DNA of 8,338 bases from CAIKMD01 sp036490955 (GCA_036490955.1 DASXCX010000058.1:1-8338); one strand, 5' to 3'. Shown: positions 1 through 7,025, counted from the stretch's first letter. The notes: generated from the letters alone by a model not told the origin. Translations and numbers: made by a program.

Positions 1-944
1 CGCTGGGCGCCGATATCGCTCCGCTCGGCTGGCACGAAAAGCTCGATGCACCGGCCGGCGATCCGCTGCCGATGCTGCCGCCCGAGCCGCGGCCGCCGGT
101 CGCGGCGCGGCCGCGCAAGCTCTCGATCACCGAAATCGAAACCTGGCGCCGCGATCCCTATGCGATCTACGCCAAGCATGTGCTGCGGCTGCGCGCGCTC
201 GATCCGCTCGATGCCGATCCTGGCGCGGCCGATCGCGGCATCATCATCCACGAGGCGCTGGGCAATTTTCTCAAGGCCTATCCCCGGCAATTGCCGCGCG
301 ACACGCTCGAGCGGCTGCTCGTGCTCGGCGAGCAGAGCTTCGCACCGCTGCTCGACCGTCCGGGCGTCTGGGCCTTCTGGTGGCCGCGCTACAAGCGCAT
401 CGCCGAATGGATCGGTGCAATGGAAGCAGAGCGGCGGCCGCTGCTCGAGGATATTCTCGCCGAGATCGATGGTCGCATGATCGTCGAGGCCGCGGCCGGG
501 CCGTTCGAGATCGTCGGCCGCGCCGACCGGATCGAGCGGCGCCGCGACGGCAAGATCACGATCGTCGATTACAAAACGGGCTCGGTGCCGGAAGCCGGCG
601 ATCTCGCCGAAGGCATCACGCCGCAGCTTGCCCTCGAAGCCGCCATGATCGAGCAAGGCGGCATCGCCGCGCTCGGTAAGGCGAGCGTCGCGGAGCTTGC
701 CTATTGGAAGCTCGGCGGCGGCGATCCTGCCGGCAAGGTCATGCGACGTGTCGACAATCCGGACGAGATGCGCGCGACGATCGAGCGCACCGTTCTCGGC
801 ATGCGCACGCTGATCGCGTCTTTTGACGACCCGTCGACCGCCTATCTCGCCGTGCCGCGGCCGGAGAAGGCGCCGCGCTATTCCGACTACGCCCATCTCG
901 AGCGGCAGAAGGAATGGCTCGCGGGCGAAGAGGAAGAGGAATGA
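1..944 (+). CDS. addB: AddB, double-strand break repair nuclease subunit (3' part, 5' end outside window)
   Basis: The frame is open from base 3, so only the last 313 codons are visible; AddB proteins are usually about 1000 residues, so roughly two thirds lie upstream. AddB is the partner of AddA in the AddAB helicase-nuclease, which degrades broken DNA ends in the cytoplasm and makes 3' single strands for RecA. The visible part is the C-terminal PD-(D/E)XK nuclease domain of the RecB family. It shows the histidine segment IIIHEALGNFL (codons near 240-272), GRADRIE with the metal-binding Asp at 525-527, VDYKTG with Asp and Lys at 567-575, and the following PQLALEAAM helix with its conserved Gln. 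The segment LSITEIETWRRDPYAIYAKH before it is typical of alphaproteobacterial AddB. No cysteine occurs in the visible part. The protein ends in five glutamates, and its TGA overlaps the addA ATG. Identification is firm. Confidence 0.95.
   Translation, partial: LGADIAPLGWHEKLDAPAGDPLPMLPPEPRPPVAARPRKLSITEIETWRRDPYAIYAKHVLRLRALDPLDADPGAADRGIIIHEALGNFLKAYPRQLPRDTLERLLVLGEQSFAPLLDRPGVWAFWWPRYKRIAEWIGAMEAERRPLLEDILAEIDGRMIVEAAAGPFEIVGRADRIERRRDGKITIVDYKTGSVPEAGDLAEGITPQLALEAAMIEQGGIAALGKASVAELAYWKLGGGDPAGKVMRRVDNPDEMRATIERTVLGMRTLIASFDDPSTAYLAVPRPEKAPRYSDYAHLERQKEWLAGEEEEE
928..940 (+). promoter_or_regulatory. Purine-rich Shine-Dalgarno region of addA inside the addB end
   Basis: An uninterrupted run of A and G (928-940) ends directly before the addA ATG and contains AGGA at 931-934, six bases from the start. 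It decides the addA start at 941, because an ATG at 914 in the same frame has no such site. The same bases encode the poly-glutamate tail of AddB. With the ATGA overlap this predicts translational coupling of the two subunits. Confidence 0.75.
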
Positions 945-3900
945 GCGAGCTCACGCCCGACTCTTTGCTCGCCGATCCGGGGCTGCAGCAGCGCCGCGCC
1001 TATGAGCGCGAGGCGTCGGTTTGGGTCGAGGCTTCGGCCGGGACCGGCAAGACCACGGTGCTGACGCGTCGCGTTCTGTCGCTGCTGCTCGCCAAGACAG
1101 CGCCGTCGCGGATTCTCTGCCTCACTTTCACCAAAGCGGCGGCGGCCGAAATGGCCAACCGCATCAACGAGACGCTGGCGCGCTGGGCGACGAGCGAGGA
1201 CGGCGCGCTGGCGCAAGAGCTGGTCGAGCTGATCGGCGAAATGCCCGATGCCGATCAGCTCGACTACGCGCGCCAGCTCTTCGCCCGCGTGCTCGATGCG
1301 CCCGGCGGCATCACCATCGCGACGATCCACGCTTTTTGCCAATCGCTACTCCGGCGTTTCCCGATCGAGGCGGGTGTCGCGCCGCATTTCGAGGTGATGG
1401 ACGAACGCTCGAGCGCCGAAGCGTTGACCGCCGCGCGTGAGGCGGTGCTGACACGCGCGCGTGAAGAGCGCACGTCGCCGCTGGCCGAAGCGCTGGCCGA
1501 AGCCGTGCAGCGCACGCATGAGGAGCGCTTCACCGAGCTTCTGGGGGCGCTGGCGCAGGAGCGCGCACGACTGTTCGAGGCGCTCGGCCGCGGCTTCGAC
1601 GAATTCGCGCGGGCGTTGCGCCGCCTGCTCGATCTGCGCGACGGCGAAACCCTCACCGGCATTCTTGCCGAGGCGTGCCGCACCTGTGACGAAGCGGCTT
1701 TGCGCGCCGCTTGCGAGGCGATGCGGGCGAGCAAAGCGAAGACCGATCAGGAGCGCGGCGCGATCATCGCCGCATGGTTCGCGGCCCCCGATACGCGGCA
1801 CGCCGCGTTCGACGATTATCTTGGCGCCTTCTTTACCGCCGACGGCACCGGTCCGCGCTATTCGCGCTGCGTCACGGTTGCGCTCGCGCGCGAGCAGCCG
1901 GCGGTTCAAGCCGCGATCGAAGCCGAAGCCGAGCGGCTGCAGGCGATCCGACAACGCCGCTGCGCTGCCGAAATCTACGCCGCAACCCTGGCGATCGCGC
2001 GGCTCGGCGCCGCGATGCTCGAAGCGTATGAGCGCCACAAGACCAATCGCGCGCTGCTCGATTACGACGATCTCGTCCTGAAGGCGCGCGATCTCTTGCG
2101 CCGGCCAGGCATCGCGCCCTGGGTGCTGTTCAAGCTCGATGGCGGGCTCGACCATATTCTCGTCGACGAGGCGCAGGACACGAATCCCGAGCAATGGGAG
2201 ATCGTGCAACTGGTCGCCGAGGAATTCTTTGCCGGCGAGGGCACGCGCGATGGCGCGCGCACCGTCTTCGCGGTCGGCGACGCCAAGCAATCGATCTACA
2301 GCTTCCAGCGCGCCGATCCGGCGAAATTCATTGCGATGCGCCTGCATTTCGAGCGTGCGGCGGGCGAGTGGTGGCGGCGTGTGCCGCTGCATGTCTCGTT
2401 CCGCTCGGTGGCGGCGATACTGGCGGCGGTCGATGCGGTTTTCGCTGGCGATCCGGCGCATGACGGCGTCATGCTCGACGGGCAGATCATCCGCCACATT
2501 GCCCAACGGCACGGCGATGGCGGTCTTGTCGAGCTCTGGCCGCCAATCGAGCCGGAAAAACCGGTGCCGCCCGCGCCTTGGGAACCACCGCTGAAACAGC
2601 GCGGCGCGAGCGAGCCGCGCGCGCGGCTGGCGCAGGCGATCGCGGCGCGTATTCGGGATTGGCTCGATCGCGGCGAGCGGCTCGAAGCGCATGACCGGCC
2701 GATCCGGCCGAGCGACATCATGGTGCTGGTACGCCGCCGCGGGCCGTTCGTCGGCGAGCTGGTGCGCCATCTGAAGAAACTCGGCGTGCCCGTCGCCGGC
2801 GTCGACCGCATGATCCTTACCGAGCAGCTCGCGGTCGAGGATATGATGGCGCTGGCGCAATTCCTTCTGCTGCCGGAAGACGACCTCACCTTGGCGAGCG
2901 TGCTGAAAGGCCCGCTCTTCGGCTTGTCCGAGGACGAGCTATATCGCCTCGCCTGGCTACGGCCGGGGAGCCTCTGGGCATCGCTGCGCGAGCACCGCGA
3001 GGAATCGCCGAAATTTGCCCAAGCCGCCGACGAACTCTCGGCGCTTTTGGCGCGCGTCGACTTCGTGCCGCCCTACGAGCTTTTCGCCGAAGTGCTGAGC
3101 GCGCGCGGCGGACGCAAGGCGATCCTCGGCCGGCTCGGGCCCGAGGCCTCCGATCCGCTCGACGAGCTGCTTGCGGCGGCGCTTGCTTATGAGCGCGCGC
3201 ATGGCGTCTCGCTGCAAGGCTTCCTCCATTGGCTCGCCGAGGGCGCGGCCGAGATCAAGCGCGATCTCGATCAAGGCGCGCGCAACGAGGTGCGCATTCT
3301 CACCGTGCACGGCGCCAAAGGTCTGGAAGCGCCGATCGTCTTCCTGCCGGACACGCTGCAGATGCCGACGAAGACGCCGCCGATCCTCTGGCACGGAAGC
3401 GCGCACCACGCTGCCGCGCTGCCGCTCTGGATGGTGGCGCGCGCGGCGCCGCCGCGCGCCGCGCAAGCAGCGCTCGATGCCGCAAAGCGCAAGCGCGACC
3501 AGGAATATCGCCGCCTGCTCTATGTCGCGATGACGCGTGCTGCCGACCGGCTCTACATCTGCGGTTGGCAAACGAAACGTTCGCCGCCGATCGGCAATTG
3601 GCATGCGCTCGCGGCTGCGGGACTGCGCGCCGCCGGTGCCGAGCCATTCGATTTCGCGAGCGAGAAATTCGCCGGCGTTGCGGCATGGGGTGGCGATGGG
3701 TTGCGCTTGCGTCATGTGCAGAAGGGCAAGCCGCAAAGAGCCAAGCCCGCCAAGCAAAAGCCGGCTTCGTCGCCGCTGTTGCCGGATTGGTGCTCGCTGC
3801 CGCCGCCGCCCGAGCCGGCGCCGCCCAAGCCGCTCGCGCCGTCGCAGCCGCAAGGGCAAGAGCCGGCGGCGCGCTCGCCGCTCGGCGATGATCGCGGCGC

Positions 3901-4387
3901 GGCGTTTTTGCGCGGGCGGCTGGTGCATCGCTTGCTGCAGAGCCTGCCCGCGGTCGAGCCGCTCTGGCGTGTCGCCGCGGCGCAGCGCTTCCTGGCGCTG
4001 CCGGTGCATGGTCTTGCGACAGCGGATCAGCATGCGATCCTCGATGAGACGATGGCGGTGCTGAATCATCCGGAATTTGCGCCGCTCTTCGGGCCCGGCT
4101 CGGTCGCGGAAGTGCCGGTCGTCGGTCTGATCGGCGGGCGTGCGCTGTCGGGCCAGATCGATCGGCTCGTGATCGAGGGCTCATCGGTGCTGATCGTCGA
4201 TTACAAGACGATCCGGCCGGTCCCGGCCGACCTCGATGCCGTGCCGCCGCTCTATTTCGAGCAGCTCGCGGCTTACCGTGCCGCGATCGCGGCGGTGTTT
4301 CGCGATAAGGAGGTACGCTGCGCGCTGCTCTGGACCGATGGGCCGACGCTGATGCCGGTGCCGCCGGCGAAGCTCATGCAAAGCTAA
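941..4387 (+). CDS. addA: AddA, ATP-dependent helicase-nuclease subunit
   Basis: 1148 residues, a normal length for alphaproteobacterial AddA. It is the motor and nuclease subunit of AddAB, a superfamily 1A (UvrD/Rep/RecB-like) 3'-5' helicase acting on double-strand break ends. Helicase motifs appear in order: Walker A ASAGTGKT (31-38, Lys37), motif Ia LTFTKAAAAEM (61-71), Walker B VDEAQDT (408-414), motif III GDAKQSIYSFQRAD (446-459), the UvrD C-terminal motif ILTVHGAKGLE (786-796) and motif VI YRRLLYVAMTRAADRL (856-871). A proline- and lysine-rich linker (about 925-980) leads to a RecB-type nuclease domain with GRLVHRLLQ (His996), Asp1074 in GQIDRL and VDYK (1086-1089). All catalytic residues expected for ATPase and nuclease are present. 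The start at 941 overlaps the addB stop; the upstream ATG at 914 would add nine low-complexity Arg/Gly residues and lacks a ribosome site. The stop codon overlaps that of the convergent gene at 4384-4611. Confidence 0.97.
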   Translation: MSELTPDSLLADPGLQQRRAYEREASVWVEASAGTGKTTVLTRRVLSLLLAKTAPSRILCLTFTKAAAAEMANRINETLARWATSEDGALAQELVELIGEMPDADQLDYARQLFARVLDAPGGITIATIHAFCQSLLRRFPIEAGVAPHFEVMDERSSAEALTAAREAVLTRAREERTSPLAEALAEAVQRTHEERFTELLGALAQERARLFEALGRGFDEFARALRRLLDLRDGETLTGILAEACRTCDEAALRAACEAMRASKAKTDQERGAIIAAWFAAPDTRHAAFDDYLGAFFTADGTGPRYSRCVTVALAREQPAVQAAIEAEAERLQAIRQRRCAAEIYAATLAIARLGAAMLEAYERHKTNRALLDYDDLVLKARDLLRRPGIAPWVLFKLDGGLDHILVDEAQDTNPEQWEIVQLVAEEFFAGEGTRDGARTVFAVGDAKQSIYSFQRADPAKFIAMRLHFERAAGEWWRRVPLHVSFRSVAAILAAVDAVFAGDPAHDGVMLDGQIIRHIAQRHGDGGLVELWPPIEPEKPVPPAPWEPPLKQRGASEPRARLAQAIAARIRDWLDRGERLEAHDRPIRPSDIMVLVRRRGPFVGELVRHLKKLGVPVAGVDRMILTEQLAVEDMMALAQFLLLPEDDLTLASVLKGPLFGLSEDELYRLAWLRPGSLWASLREHREESPKFAQAADELSALLARVDFVPPYELFAEVLSARGGRKAILGRLGPEASDPLDELLAAALAYERAHGVSLQGFLHWLAEGAAEIKRDLDQGARNEVRILTVHGAKGLEAPIVFLPDTLQMPTKTPPILWHGSAHHAAALPLWMVARAAPPRAAQAALDAAKRKRDQEYRRLLYVAMTRAADRLYICGWQTKRSPPIGNWHALAAAGLRAAGAEPFDFASEKFAGVAAWGGDGLRLRHVQKGKPQRAKPAKQKPASSPLLPDWCSLPPPPEPAPPKPLAPSQPQGQEPAARSPLGDDRGAAFLRGRLVHRLLQSLPAVEPLWRVAAAQRFLALPVHGLATADQHAILDETMAVLNHPEFAPLFGPGSVAEVPVVGLIGGRALSGQIDRLVIEGSSVLIVDYKTIRPVPADLDAVPPLYFEQLAAYRAAIAAVFRDKEVRCALLWTDGPTLMPVPPAKLMQS

Positions 4388-4611
4388 GCGGCGTGGCGCG
4401 CCGAAGCTTTTGCGGGACAGGATTTGACGATGTCGACGCGCCGCTTGCCCTGCCAGATTTCGATGCCGCGGCTATCGCGCCGTGCCAAAAGTTTCGCCGC
4501 GGCAAGCGCCATCGCGACCGCGTCTTCTGCGCCCGAGATCCATTCGGCATCGATGATGTGGTCGCGCTCGTTCAGATAATAAAATCGGGAACCACCGGAT
4601 GCCTTCTTCAA
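4384..4611 (-). CDS. Small conserved-looking hypothetical protein, 75 residues
   Basis: Function unknown. The product is soluble, with no signal peptide or membrane segment. An N-terminal strand RFYYLNERDHI is followed by an Ala-rich helix (about residues 27-45) and a second strand IEIWQGKRRVDIV. This strand-helix-strand outline, ending in a W-Q-G-x-R-x-V type motif, resembles a class of short uncharacterised alphaproteobacterial proteins that I recall only as a pattern, without a named family. The start is TTG at 4611-4609: an in-frame stop lies two codons upstream and the first internal ATG (codon 33) would delete the first strand. The ribosome site is weak (GGAT about eight bases upstream). 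The first dozen codons are AT-richer than the rest, which uses host-like GC-rich codons. It is convergent with addA, sharing bases of the two stop codons, and divergent from trxA. The plus strand here is also open but lacks such a pattern. Confidence 0.7.
   Translation of the reverse strand: MKKASGGSRFYYLNERDHIIDAEWISGAEDAVAMALAAAKLLARRDSRGIEIWQGKRRVDIVKSCPAKASARHAA
4389..4411 (+). terminator. Possible intrinsic terminator after addA
   Basis: Two bases after the addA stop, CGGCG (4389-4393) can pair with CGCCG (4399-4403) around a five-base loop. AAGC and a run of four T (4408-4411) follow. The flanking AAGC (4386-4389) can also pair with GCTT (4406-4409). The stem is short and the T tract minimal, so this is a weak call. 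It lies inside the 3' end of the minus-strand gene, so it is also constrained by coding. Confidence 0.35.
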
Positions 4612-4685
4612 GAGCTATCCAATGCAAGAACGGTATCCCTGATCCTCGCCCTTACTATGGGGGAAAGTCGGCTTTTCTATGGAAT

Positions 4686-4712
4686 TTGAAGTAATGAATT
4701 CTTAACTATAAT
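4686..4712 (+). promoter_or_regulatory. Probable sigma-70 type promoter of trxA
   Basis: A perfect TATAAT stands at 4707-4712, with TTGAAG at 4686-4691 as the best -35 candidate (15-base spacer, short of the ideal 17). It lies in the most AT-rich stretch of an otherwise GC-rich window, between divergent genes. Transcription would start near 4719 and give a leader of about 65 bases before trxA. The -10 box is convincing; the -35 assignment is not. Confidence 0.6.
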
Positions 4713-4714
4713 CA

Positions 4715-4726
4715 CGCGGCGCCGCG
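4715..4726. repeat. 12-base perfect palindrome at the predicted trxA transcription start
   Basis: CGCGGCGCCGCG reads the same on both strands and begins two bases after the TATAAT box. Its position over the predicted start site would suit an operator, but short GC palindromes are common in GC-rich DNA and no regulator is known for it. Seen directly; the role is speculative. Confidence 0.3.
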
Positions 4727-4785
4727 GTTGCGGGTGCCGTCTTGCTTGCCTAAGCTTGGGCCATCGTCCGCTGCAGGAGAATGGA

Positions 4786-5106
4786 ATGTCGACCACCAAG
4801 ATCACCGACGCCTCTTTCGACGCCGATGTGTTGCGCTCTTCGGGTCCGGTTTTGGTGGATTTCTGGGCCGAATGGTGCGGCCCCTGCAAGCAGATCGGCC
4901 CCTATCTTGAAGAAATCGCGGCCTCGATGAAGGACAAGCTCACCGTCGCCAAGATCAATATCGATGAGAACCCGCAGACGCCGACCAAATATGGCGTCCA
5001 CGGCATTCCGACCCTCATGCTGTTCAAGAACGGCCAGGTCGCCGCGACCAAAATCGGGGCCCTGCCCAAAAGCAAGTTGGTTGAGTGGGTTAGTTCGGTT
5101 CTCTAG
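4786..5106 (+). CDS. trxA: Thioredoxin
   Basis: 106 residues, the standard length of TrxA, a cytoplasmic dithiol-disulfide oxidoreductase that reduces protein disulfides (for example in ribonucleotide reductase) and is recycled by thioredoxin reductase. The active site WCGPC is at residues 30-34 (Cys31, Cys34) after VDFWA, with the buried Asp25. The cis-proline loop is GIPT (Pro75), preceded by His72 where many thioredoxins have Arg. There is no signal peptide. The start at 4786 is set by AGGAGA at 4775-4780, five bases upstream; an in-frame ATG at 4756 would add ten residues not found in the family. trxA follows addBA in many alphaproteobacteria, but here a convergent small gene and a promoter separate them, so it is probably transcribed on its own. 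Confidence 0.96.
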   Translation: MSTTKITDASFDADVLRSSGPVLVDFWAEWCGPCKQIGPYLEEIAASMKDKLTVAKINIDENPQTPTKYGVHGIPTLMLFKNGQVAATKIGALPKSKLVEWVSSVL

Positions 5107-5115
5107 CCATCACTG

Positions 5116-5132
5116 TGGCCGCCCGGCGGCCA
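5116..5132 (+). terminator. Hairpin just after trxA, possible terminator
   Basis: Seven perfect base pairs, TGGCCGC (5116-5122) with GCGGCCA (5126-5132), close a three-base loop ten bases after the trxA stop codon. No T run follows, so termination may be weak, or the structure may instead protect the 3' end of the transcript. Position favours a terminator role. Confidence 0.45.
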
Positions 5133-5172
5133 ATGCTAAGAACGCCTTAAACATTCTCCCGTCAAGATAGCG

Positions 5173-5194
5173 GCGGTGACCCATCGGTCACCGC
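5173..5194. repeat. 9-bp perfect inverted repeat upstream of the response regulator gene
   Basis: GCGGTGACC (5173-5181) and GGTCACCGC (5186-5194) form an uninterrupted nine-pair stem with a four-base loop, CATC. It lies 66 bases before the response regulator start. It may be a second trxA terminator (no T tract follows, only GGTTGCTTGG) or a dimer-binding operator for the signalling operon. The gap 5107-5260 holds these two hairpins and no promoter that I could identify with confidence. Confidence 0.5.
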
Positions 5195-5260
5195 GGTTGC
5201 TTGGCTGCGCACACATTCCCGTCCGCGCCGACCGCCCCATCGCTTGTGAGGTAAGGCGCG

Positions 5261-5629
5261 ATGAAGAAAATTCTCGTCATCGACGACAACATGGTTGTCC
5301 GCAACACCATCGTTCAGATCCTCGAAAGCGAGGGCTACGAGGTGATCAGCGCCGAAGACGGCCGGCGTGGGCTCTTCGTGTTCCGCAGCGAGAAGCCCGA
5401 CCTCGTCGTCACCGACATCATCATGCCGGAGAAAGAGGGAATCGAGACTATTCGCGATATCCGGGGCGAAGTTCCGGACGCGAAGATCATCGCGATTTCC
5501 GGCGGCGGCCGTATCGGCAACACCGATTTCCTCAAGATCGCGCGCCAACTCGGTGCGTCGGATATCGTCGCCAAGCCGCTCGATCCCGATCACTTCCTCG
5601 ACGTCGTCAAGAACTGCCTCGCCGCCTGA
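5261..5629 (+). CDS. Single-domain response regulator (CheY-like receiver)
   Basis: 122 residues, a receiver domain with no output domain. The acidic pocket is Asp8-Asp9, the phospho-acceptor is Asp52 in VVTDIIMPEKEG, the switch residue is Ser80 in IAISGGG, and the conserved Lys105 is in AKPL. All residues for phosphorylation are therefore present. The glycine-rich SGGGRIGNTDF after beta-4 is characteristic of a group of stand-alone receivers that I associate with alphaproteobacteria. Lacking a DNA-binding or enzymatic part, it should act by contact with a partner or as a phosphate shuttle. The ATG at 5261 has GAGGT eight bases upstream. The next gene starts 22 bases after its stop and a membrane sensor follows that, so all three probably form one operon. 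The specific pathway cannot be told. Confidence 0.93.
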   Translation: MKKILVIDDNMVVRNTIVQILESEGYEVISAEDGRRGLFVFRSEKPDLVVTDIIMPEKEGIETIRDIRGEVPDAKIIAISGGGRIGNTDFLKIARQLGASDIVAKPLDPDHFLDVVKNCLAA

Positions 5630-5651
5630 CCCGTGGAGCAGCCGTTCGACG

Positions 5652-7025
5652 ATGGCTCTTCTGCACAAATTGCGTCGCAATCTCGCCGATCTGATCGATC
5701 CGGAGAGTGACCGGCAGCATGAGCAGCCGCCGGTAGCGAAGCCGACAGGCGCCGTTTCGGCCGAGCTGCTTTACGACCGGATCCGCATTCTCGTGCCGGC
5801 GGGGCGCAATCGCTCGGTCAGGGCCGGCCAGGTCAATCTGATCAGCTTTGCACCGATCCGCGACCGCCTCGGCAGCCAATGGCCGCATTACGCGGTCCAG
5901 GCCGACCGTATCGCGCGCAACGCGATCGAGCGCTATCTCATCGGCGGCGATATCTACACGCGCTGGAAAGACGAAGGGTATGTCGTCGTCTTTGCGACGC
6001 TCGATTTCCATCAAGCCCAAGTCAAATGCAACCTGATCGGCGACGAGATCACCAAAAAGCTCCTCGGCGAAGAGGCGCAGGATCTCGCGGAAATCCGTCA
6101 TGTCGAGGTTCAGCCTGACGGCACGGTGACGTTCTCGCAAGTGCCGGGGTTCGAGGATTTGGTGGCGCTGACCATCGGCCTGGAGGCCGGGCGTGCCCGC
6201 CCCTCCGGCGGCGCGTTGCCGATCGGCGCGGCCGAGCTTTCATCGCCCGCAGCGGCAGTCACTAAGGCGAGCGATCCGGTCGCCGAGCTCACCTATTCCT
6301 ACCGGCCGAGCTGGGACCCGGGGCACGGCGTCATCGCCGCCTATCTTTGCGTCCCGACCCTGCCGGAGCTGCCGGGCAGCGCGCGGCGCGCCCGGGCGGC
6401 TTCCGTCCTCAGAGACGACGTGGCATCGCTCGAGCGGCTCGATTTCGCGACGCTCGGTCATGCCATGGGTGTCGTCGAGGGCCTCGTGCGCGACAAGCGG
6501 CGACTCCTCATCACGGTTCCGGTTCGCTTTGAGACGCTATGCGCGGCCGCGAACCGCCGCCGCTATATCGAGATATTGGATGGAAGGCTCAGCTCCGAGG
6601 CCGCGCCGCTGCTGGTGATCGAGCTGGTCGGCGTTCCCGCCGGCGTGCCGGAGGCACGGCTGCACGAGATCAGCTCGCCGCTACGCGCACATGCCCGTGC
6701 GGTCATTGCGCGGCTGCGTCCCGACATCACCGATTTCAGCCAATTCCTGAGCGCGCGCGTCGCCGCCGTCGGCTGCGATCTCGGCGAGCAAAACGGATCC
6801 GAGCTAGCGCTGATGCAACAAATGGCGCGGTTCTCGCGCGCCGCGGCCAAGACCGGTGTCGCGACCTATTTGCGCGGCATCAGCAGCCTCAGCCTTGCCG
6901 CCGCCGCACTTGGCGCGGGCTTCGCGCATCTCGACGGCGATGCGATTGCGCCGATGGTCGACCAGCCGCACGGTGTCGTCCAGTTCGGCCTGGCCGATCT
7001 CTACAACCCATCTTTCAAGGGATGA
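5652..7025 (+). CDS. Putative catalytically inactive GGDEF-EAL-like protein
   Basis: 457 residues, soluble, with no membrane segment or signal peptide. I do not recognise a named family, but two modules can be seen. Residues about 40-160 have the rhythm of a GGDEF/cyclase fold, with RWKDEGYVVVF (104-114) where R-x-GGDEF-x-v-l would sit, then an amphipathic helix (QAQVKCNLIGDEITKKLLG). Residues 213-457 follow the EAL-domain course: YRPSWDPGHGVIAAYL (217-232) resembles YQPI...G-EAL with the catalytic Glu lost; ITVPV (287-291) stands for the Asn-containing vNvS strand; LVIEL (321-325) keeps one Glu; no DDFG is found near 354-362; VGCD (373-376) has lost the Lys of KxD; GFAHLDGDAIAP (423-434) resembles the final QG-x-x-x-x-x-P segment. 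It would then bind, at most, not turn over, cyclic di-GMP. This is inference from pattern. The start at 5652 follows the receiver gene by 22 bases; GGAG lies rather far (13 bases) upstream. Confidence 0.55.
   Translation: MALLHKLRRNLADLIDPESDRQHEQPPVAKPTGAVSAELLYDRIRILVPAGRNRSVRAGQVNLISFAPIRDRLGSQWPHYAVQADRIARNAIERYLIGGDIYTRWKDEGYVVVFATLDFHQAQVKCNLIGDEITKKLLGEEAQDLAEIRHVEVQPDGTVTFSQVPGFEDLVALTIGLEAGRARPSGGALPIGAAELSSPAAAVTKASDPVAELTYSYRPSWDPGHGVIAAYLCVPTLPELPGSARRARAASVLRDDVASLERLDFATLGHAMGVVEGLVRDKRRLLITVPVRFETLCAAANRRRYIEILDGRLSSEAAPLLVIELVGVPAGVPEARLHEISSPLRAHARAVIARLRPDITDFSQFLSARVAAVGCDLGEQNGSELALMQQMARFSRAAAKTGVATYLRGISSLSLAAAALGAGFAHLDGDAIAPMVDQPHGVVQFGLADLYNPSFKG
7017..7022 (+). promoter_or_regulatory. 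Shine-Dalgarno of the sensor gene inside the preceding gene
   Basis: AAGGGA, seven bases before the ATG at 7030, lies in the last codons of the preceding gene, whose stop is only four bases from this start. It fixes the sensor start and implies coupled translation. Another ATG at 7022 stops after three codons. Confidence 0.7.

Noticed and set aside
1346..4069. Long minus-strand open frames opposite addA (504 codons at 1346-2860 and 370 codons at 2957-4069)
   Set aside because: AddA motifs are complete across this region on the plus strand; the antisense products are Arg/Ala/His-rich and lack domains.
4393..4689. Plus-strand 98-codon frame opposite the small minus-strand gene
   Set aside because: It has no convincing ribosome site and no protein-like pattern, and it runs through the AT-rich promoter region. 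The minus-strand frame has a better structure outline.
4612..4785. Promoter for the small minus-strand gene
   Set aside because: Several weak -10-like strings (CATAGT, TATAGT on the minus strand) exist, but none had an acceptable -35 at proper spacing, so no site was called.
5367..5651. Extension of the 457-residue protein upstream into the receiver gene
   Set aside because: The added residues are Ser/Arg-rich and are the out-of-frame reading of the receiver gene. The ATG at 5652 follows the receiver stop directly.
5162..5680. Minus-strand 172-codon frame opposite the receiver gene
   Set aside because: The receiver domain on the plus strand has all conserved residues; the antisense frame is a shadow and also covers the inverted repeat.
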